Source: an uncultured Flavobacteriia bacterium
Lineage (GTDB): Bacteria > Bacteroidota > Bacteroidia > Flavobacteriales_D > Crocinitomicaceae
DNA: 11,604 nucleotides
Assembly: GCA_903887095.1 (NCBI GenBank)
Contig: CAISOQ010000041.1
Coordinates: 1 to 11,604 of the forward strand
Direction: 5' to 3'
Part shown: one piece after another, positions 7,444-11,604 of the stretch
Numbering within the stretch: the first letter of the stretch is position 1
How the letters are laid out: each line of letters opens with the position of its first letter
Notes under the pieces: generated by a model
Told to the model about the DNA's origin: nothing
The model's input: the letters and a program-made list of their open reading frames with translations, nothing else
Databases searched by the model: none
Position numbers and translations under genes: made by a program

Positions 7444-7767
7444 ATGGTAACAGTTACAGAAGCAGCTAAAAAACAAGCTGTTCGCCTTATGGAAGACGAA
7501 GGGAAGGAAGGATTTTTTATCCGTGTGGGTGTTGATGGCGGTGGATGTTCAGGTTTGATGTATCAACTAACTTTCGATAACACGGAAAAAGAAGGTGATA
7601 AAGTTTTTGAGGACAACGGAGTCAAGGTAGTCGTTGATAAAAAAAGCTATTTATACTTGATTGGAACGACGCTTGATTTTTCTGGCGGACTGAACGGTAA
7701 AGGTTTTGTGTTTAATAACCCGAATGCAGGTAGGACTTGCGGATGCGGCGAATCCTTTTCGCTTTAA
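7444..7767 (+). CDS. A-type iron-sulfur carrier protein (HesB/IscA/SufA family)
   Basis: This 107-residue cytoplasmic protein carries [2Fe-2S] or [4Fe-4S] clusters from the Suf scaffold to apo-enzymes. The three cluster-ligand cysteines are present: Cys35 in DGGGCSGLMY, and Cys99 and Cys101 in the C-terminal GRTCGCGESF. Length and motif spacing are standard for the family. It is the first gene of the suf operon and ends 14 bp before the chosen sufB start. Sequence alone does not settle whether it should be called SufA, IscA or ErpA, so no symbol is given; position in a suf operon favours a SufA-like role. Confidence 0.93.
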   Translation: MVTVTEAAKKQAVRLMEDEGKEGFFIRVGVDGGGCSGLMYQLTFDNTEKEGDKVFEDNGVKVVVDKKSYLYLIGTTLDFSGGLNGKGFVFNNPNAGRTCGCGESFSL

Positions 7768-7781
7768 ACCTATTCAATAAA

Positions 7782-9227
7782 ATGGGATATACCGAAAATG
7801 AACTTGCCAAGGATCTTGAAAATCAAGAATACAAATTTGGCTTTGTTACAAACATCGCTTCTGATAAAGCGCCAAAGGGATTGAATGAAGATATTATTCG
7901 CTTTATTTCATCTAAAAAAAATGAGCCAGAGTGGCTCTTGGAACATCGTCTAAAAGCCTTTTCAATTTGGAAAGAAATGACGGAACCAGAATGGGCGCAC
8001 GTCCATTATGAAAAACCAAATTTTCAAGATATCACCTATTATTCTGCCCCAAAGCAAACCAAAAAGTATGAATCTTGGGATGACGTTGACCCTGAATTGA
8101 AAGAAACAATGGCTAAATTGGGTATTTCAATGGAGGAACAACAGCGATTAACAGGTGTTGCCGTGGATTTTGTGATGGATTCGGTATCTGTTGCCACCTC
8201 ATTTAAATCGAAGCTCAAAGAACTCGGAATCATTTTCTGTTCGTTCTCTGAAGCAGTTCAAGAATATCCCGATTTAGTAAAAAAACACATGGGTACGGTA
8301 GTACCTGTTACTGATAATTTTTATGCTGCATTGAATTCTGCAGTATTTACTGACGGATCATTTTGCTACATTCCAAAAGGCGTTAGATGCCCGATGGAAC
8401 TCTCTACCTATTTCCGCATCAATGAAGGTGGGACAGGTCAATTTGAGCGCACACTTGTTGTCGCAGACGAAGGGTCTTATGTTTCCTACTTAGAAGGTTG
8501 TACCGCACCACAAAGAGACGAGAACCAGTTGCACGCTGCTGTGGTAGAACTTATCGCGTTAGATAATGCTGAGATAAAATATTCAACTGTACAAAACTGG
8601 TATCCCGGAGACAAAGAAGGAAAAGGTGGTGTTTTCAATTTTGTTACAAAGCGTGGAATTTGTGAAAAAAACGCAAAAATTTCGTGGACGCAAGTTGAAA
8701 CAGGTTCTGCTGTGACATGGAAATACCCGTCATGCATTTTGAAAGGTGATCATTCGATTGGTGAATTTTACTCCGTTGCTGTAACAAACAACTTTCAGCA
8801 AGCTGATACTGGAACAAAAATGATTCACCTTGGAAAACATACCAAAAGTACCATTATTTCAAAAGGTATTTCTGCTGGCAAATCGCAAAACTCCTACAGA
8901 GGACTGGTACAAATCCATAAGAATGCCGAGCATGCTCGAAATTTCTCGCAATGTGACTCTTTATTAATGACCGACGAATGCGGCGCACATACTTTTCCGT
9001 ACATCGAGTGCAAGAATAGCACGGCTAAAATTGAACATGAAGCTACGACTTCTAAAATTGGAGAGGACCAAATCTTCTACTGTTTGCAAAGGGGAATTAG
9101 TGAGGAAAAAGCAATTAGTTTAATTGTCAATGGCTACTGTAAAGAAGTATTGAATCAATTACCCATGGAATTTGCTGTTGAAGCTCAGAAACTCCTGGCA
9201 ATTTCACTCGAAGGGTCGGTAGGGTAA
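7782..9227 (+). CDS. sufB: Fe-S cluster assembly scaffold SufB
   Basis: SufB is the main scaffold of the SufBC2D complex, receiving sulfur and assembling nascent clusters in the cytoplasm. The 481-residue product contains the family signatures FCYIPKGVRCPMELSTYFRIN (193-213), YLEGCTAP (236-243), and the C-terminal block NFSQCDSLL, CGAHTFPYIEC, EHEATTSKIGEDQ and FYCLQRGIS. Cys391 and His419 align by constant offset with the E. coli residues Cys405 and His433, which are implicated in cluster assembly. The ATG at 7782 was chosen because an upstream in-frame start (7737) would run 31 bp into the A-type carrier gene and add 15 residues atypical of SufB. The gene ends in tandem TAA TAA stops (9225-9230). 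A 126-bp gap with an 8-bp repeat array separates it from sufC. Confidence 0.97.
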   Translation: MGYTENELAKDLENQEYKFGFVTNIASDKAPKGLNEDIIRFISSKKNEPEWLLEHRLKAFSIWKEMTEPEWAHVHYEKPNFQDITYYSAPKQTKKYESWDDVDPELKETMAKLGISMEEQQRLTGVAVDFVMDSVSVATSFKSKLKELGIIFCSFSEAVQEYPDLVKKHMGTVVPVTDNFYAALNSAVFTDGSFCYIPKGVRCPMELSTYFRINEGGTGQFERTLVVADEGSYVSYLEGCTAPQRDENQLHAAVVELIALDNAEIKYSTVQNWYPGDKEGKGGVFNFVTKRGICEKNAKISWTQVETGSAVTWKYPSCILKGDHSIGEFYSVAVTNNFQQADTGTKMIHLGKHTKSTIISKGISAGKSQNSYRGLVQIHKNAEHARNFSQCDSLLMTDECGAHTFPYIECKNSTAKIEHEATTSKIGEDQIFYCLQRGISEEKAISLIVNGYCKEVLNQLPMEFAVEAQKLLAISLEGSVG

Positions 9228-9233
9228 TAAAAC

Positions 9234-9303
9234 TTTGAACATTTGAACATTTGAACATTTGAACATTTGAACATTTGAACATTTGAACATTTGAACATTT
9301 GAA
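9234..9303 (+). repeat. 8-bp tandem repeat array (GAACATTT)n between sufB and sufC
   Basis: A perfect period-8 tract covers 70 bp: TTT, eight complete GAACATTT units (9237-9300), then GAA. There is no mismatch in the 8.75 copies. It is non-coding: the sufB frame is closed by two stops just before it, and 8 not being a multiple of 3 puts a TGA in every forward frame every 24 bases. The unit has no self-complementary partner on the same strand (GAAC without GTTC, TTTG without CAAA), so the transcript cannot fold back on itself and the tract is not a terminator. The rest of the gap (9304-9353) is AT-rich with no clear TAnnTTTG box. Confidence 0.97.
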
Positions 9304-9353
9304 TTAATATTATTTTAAAAAGAAACTATTAGAATTCTCTCAATATAAAGACT

Positions 9354-10109
9354 ATGATCACAATTAATAATTTACACGCTTCCATTGACGGAAAGGAGAT
9401 TTTAAAAGGGTTGAACCTTGAGGTGAAAGCAGGTGAAGTACATGCAATCATGGGACCCAATGGTGCTGGTAAAAGCACATTGGCATCCGTTTTAGCAGGA
9501 AGAGAAGAATATGAAATCACAGATGGTTCTGTGGATTTTGACGGAAAAGATTTACTTGAATTATCTACTGAAGATCGTGCTAGAGAAGGTTTATTTCTTG
9601 CCTTTCAATACCCTGTTGAAATCCCAGGCGTATCCAATGTAAATTTCCTAAGGACTGCCTTGAATGAAATAAGAGAATACAAAGGAGAAGAGTCTATATC
9701 AGCAAAAGACTTTATGGCAATGGTACGCGAGAAATCTGCTATAGTGGAACTCGATGCTAAGCTTGCTTCTCGCTCAGTCAACGAAGGATTCTCGGGTGGT
9801 GAGAAAAAACGAAATGAAATCTTTCAAATGGCCATGCTTGAGCCAAAGCTTGCTATTTTGGACGAAACCGATTCAGGATTGGATATTGATGCATTGCGTA
9901 TTGTGGCAAATGGTGTAAACACGCTCAAATCAAAAGACAATGCAACAATTGTTATCACCCATTATCAGCGTCTTTTGGATTACATCGTACCAGATTTTGT
10001 GCACGTGCTATACAATGGACGTATTGTTAAATCAGGAACCAAAGAACTTGCACTCGAACTTGAAGAAAAAGGTTACGATTGGATAAAAGCAGAAGTTGAC
10101 GCTCACTAA
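9354..10109 (+). CDS. sufC: Fe-S cluster assembly ATPase SufC
   Basis: SufC is the ABC-type ATPase that dimerises on SufB and SufD and drives opening of the scaffold. The 251-residue protein has Walker A GPNGAGKST (34-42), the Q-loop Gln85 in LAFQYPVEIPG, the signature FSGGEKKRNE (146-155), Walker B LAILDETDSGLD (167-178) and the H-loop His203 in ITHYQRLL. The FQYPVEIPGVSN and ETDSGLDIDAL forms are typical of SufC rather than transport ATPases, and no membrane partner is nearby. It lies 126 bp after sufB, beyond the repeat array, and 10 bp before the chosen sufD start. Confidence 0.97.
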   Translation: MITINNLHASIDGKEILKGLNLEVKAGEVHAIMGPNGAGKSTLASVLAGREEYEITDGSVDFDGKDLLELSTEDRAREGLFLAFQYPVEIPGVSNVNFLRTALNEIREYKGEESISAKDFMAMVREKSAIVELDAKLASRSVNEGFSGGEKKRNEIFQMAMLEPKLAILDETDSGLDIDALRIVANGVNTLKSKDNATIVITHYQRLLDYIVPDFVHVLYNGRIVKSGTKELALELEEKGYDWIKAEVDAH

Positions 10110-10119
10110 TTTTTACAGA

Positions 10120-11421
10120 ATGAACGAACTAATTCAAGATTCCAAAGTCACCTCATTTGTTGAATTCCTGCCAAAAACAAAGCTTCCTTTCAACAATGAA
10201 TTACTATTAAAAGCTTCAGATGTATTGAAATCAATTGATTTCCCTACAACTCGCACTGAAGCATGGAAATACACACGTCTTGGACGAATCGCTGCAATTC
10301 CAACAAGAGAACAAATAGCCCGAGCTGGTAAAAATTTAAGTCGAGAATTCATTAACGCGAACTTTCAAATCAGCAATAATGGATTGACATTTGTTTTTGA
10401 AAACGGCATTTTTCGGAGTGATCTTTCCTCAGGTGAATTCCCTAAAGGCGCGACAATAAAACCACTAACAGGTTGCACAAAGGAAGAATTAGCAACTGTT
10501 GGACAATCCATTCCACTTGAAAATGAATTGTTCAATTCCATGAACACAGTTTATGCGATCGATGGTATGTCTATTGTAATCGAAGATAAAACTATCATTG
10601 AAGAACCTATTCAGTTCATACACCTTTTAACAGGAAAGAATACAGTTGCCAATCTGCGCAATTTTATTCATATTGGAAAGTTTGCCAAAGCTGAGATCAT
10701 GCAATCATTTTTTGCTCTAGACGCAGAGAATTCTTTTGCAAATAGCATCACAGAAATCAATGTTTCTGAAAATGCGCATTTAATAGTCAATAAATTACAA
10801 TGTGAGGCTGAAGGAAACTTTCACGTTTCAACAGAACAAGTTGATCAAGCAAAAGACGCTACGTTTACAATTAATACATTCACCCTCGACGGGACCTTTG
10901 TCCGAAATAATTTAAACATTTCTGTTAATGGCGTAAATGCTACAACCAATCTCAATGGTGCTTATATTTTGAATAAGCAGCAACATGTTGACAATCATAC
11001 TTGCGTCGATCACAGAGCACCGCATTGCAATTCAAATGAATTGTACAAAGGTGTAATTGATAACAAAGCCACAGCCGTCTTCAATGGGAAAGTGTTTGTT
11101 CGTAAGGATGCCCAAAAAATCAATGCATTTCAATCCAATGCGAACGTGTTGCTATCGGATTTTTCAACCGTTAATTCGAAGCCTGAATTAGAGATTTATG
11201 CGGACGATGTAAAATGTTCACATGGTTCCACAACTGGACAACTGGATGAAGAGGCTGTATTTTATCTTCGCGCTCGTGGAATTTCAGATCGTTCTGCCAG
11301 GAACCTAATGGTTGAGGCGTTTATCGGTCAAGTACTTGAAAAGATTGAAAACGAAGCATTGTTAAAGTTTACTCAAGAGAAACTGAACAAACGATTCAAT
11401 TGGGAATCAATTGTTGAATAA
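10120..11421 (+). CDS. sufD: Fe-S cluster assembly protein SufD
   Basis: SufD is the SufB paralogue that completes the SufBC2D scaffold and is needed for iron acquisition in the E. coli system. The 433-residue protein shows the N-terminal TRTEAWKYT motif and the C-terminal beta-helix core, with HVDNHTCVDH, SNELYKGVIDNKATAVFNGK and ADDVKCSHGSTTGQLDEEAVFYLRARGI (first and last parts only of a long conserved block). His368 in the CSHG motif aligns with the cluster-assembly His360 of E. coli SufD. The ATG at 10120, 10 bp after the sufC stop, is preferred to a TTG at 10096 that would overlap sufC. The 3' end overlaps a convergent reading frame by 15 bp. Confidence 0.95.
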   Translation: MNELIQDSKVTSFVEFLPKTKLPFNNELLLKASDVLKSIDFPTTRTEAWKYTRLGRIAAIPTREQIARAGKNLSREFINANFQISNNGLTFVFENGIFRSDLSSGEFPKGATIKPLTGCTKEELATVGQSIPLENELFNSMNTVYAIDGMSIVIEDKTIIEEPIQFIHLLTGKNTVANLRNFIHIGKFAKAEIMQSFFALDAENSFANSITEINVSENAHLIVNKLQCEAEGNFHVSTEQVDQAKDATFTINTFTLDGTFVRNNLNISVNGVNATTNLNGAYILNKQQHVDNHTCVDHRAPHCNSNELYKGVIDNKATAVFNGKVFVRKDAQKINAFQSNANVLLSDFSTVNSKPELEIYADDVKCSHGSTTGQLDEEAVFYLRARGISDRSARNLMVEAFIGQVLEKIENEALLKFTQEKLNKRFNWESIVE

Positions 11422-11604
11422 ACTTATGTCTTCTTCGTCAAAATTGGTGTAATCTTTTACGATTAGAGCTATTTCACTCATAATCTGCGCTTTTTGAGGA
11501 TTTTTTGGTGCACTATCTTCCAGATAATCTTTTAAATGCAACTGGGATTCCAAAATGTGTCGCTCCTCAAAAGGACCTTCCATATTTTCTATGATTGTAA
11601 GACA
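11407..11604 (-). CDS. 3' end of an unrecognised gene (partial at right edge)
   Basis: An open frame enters from the right edge and ends at TGA 11409-11407, inside the sufD 3' end on the opposite strand. It encodes 65 residues, charged and helix-like (for example FEERHILESQLHLKDYLED and EIALIVKDYTNFDEEDIS). It is the only minus-strand frame open across the interval, and the composition looks like real protein rather than shadow sequence. An internal ATG at 11583 would give a 58-residue protein, but the frame stays open to the edge, so the true start may lie outside. I recognise no family. It shows that no further suf gene follows sufD directly. Confidence 0.55.
   Translation of the reverse strand, partial: CLTIIENMEGPFEERHILESQLHLKDYLEDSAPKNPQKAQIMSEIALIVKDYTNFDEEDISLFNN

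Noticed and set aside
7737..7781. Upstream in-frame start for sufB
   Set aside because: It would overlap the A-type carrier gene by 31 bp and add 15 residues unlike SufB N-termini; ATG at 7782 fits the family.
9234..9303. Short-repeat array as a CRISPR or a terminator
   Set aside because: Units are 8 bp and contiguous with no spacers, and the strand has no self-complementarity to form a hairpin.
10096..10119. TTG start for sufD overlapping sufC
   Set aside because: The ATG at 10120 lies 10 bp after the sufC stop and gives a normal SufD N-terminus.

Overview
The window looks like chromosomal DNA from a member of the Bacteroidetes, most likely the Flavobacteriales (a Fluviicola- or Crocinitomicaceae-like organism is a guess). 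The grounds are AT-rich sequence, no Shine-Dalgarno-like sites before most genes, promoter boxes resembling the Bacteroidetes TTTG / TAnnTTTG pattern, and a very large secreted protein ending in a gliding-motility-associated (CHU_C, type IX secretion type B) sorting domain. No RNA genes, insertion sequences or CRISPR arrays were found.

Layout. (1) Positions 1-3634, minus strand: the first 1211 codons of a giant secreted multidomain protein, cut by the left edge inside its C-terminal sorting domain. It contains seven Ig-like repeats of exactly 76 residues. (2) 3644-4054, minus: a small exported protein of unknown function, 9 bp upstream of the giant gene and probably co-transcribed with it from a candidate promoter at 4078-4109. 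(3) 4198-5784, plus: a divergent apolipoprotein N-acyltransferase (Lnt). (4) 5785-6360 and 6317-7258, minus: a small exported leucine-rich-repeat protein whose start overlaps the end of ribF (bifunctional riboflavin kinase/FAD synthetase). The lnt and LRR stop codons abut with no base between them. (5) 7444-11421, plus: an iron-sulfur assembly operon, A-type carrier - sufB - sufC - sufD, with a good promoter at 7369-7399. (6) 11407-11604, minus: the 3' end of an unrecognised gene that overlaps the end of sufD.

How the genes work together. SufB, SufC and SufD form the SufBC2D scaffold/ATPase on which Fe-S clusters are built, and the A-type protein carries clusters to apo-enzymes. No cysteine desulfurase (sufS) or sufE lies directly after sufD, because the next gene is convergent. 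RibF supplies FMN and FAD, and SufBCD complexes in other bacteria bind FADH2, but co-location alone does not show a functional link. Lnt finishes lipoproteins in the inner membrane, and the large protein is an exported surface or secreted product.

The most unusual DNA features are a 70-bp perfect 8-bp tandem repeat between sufB and sufC in an otherwise tight operon, and the indel-free 228-bp periodicity of the giant gene, which shows a two-unit higher-order pattern. I do not see convincing evidence of a wholly new biological system here.
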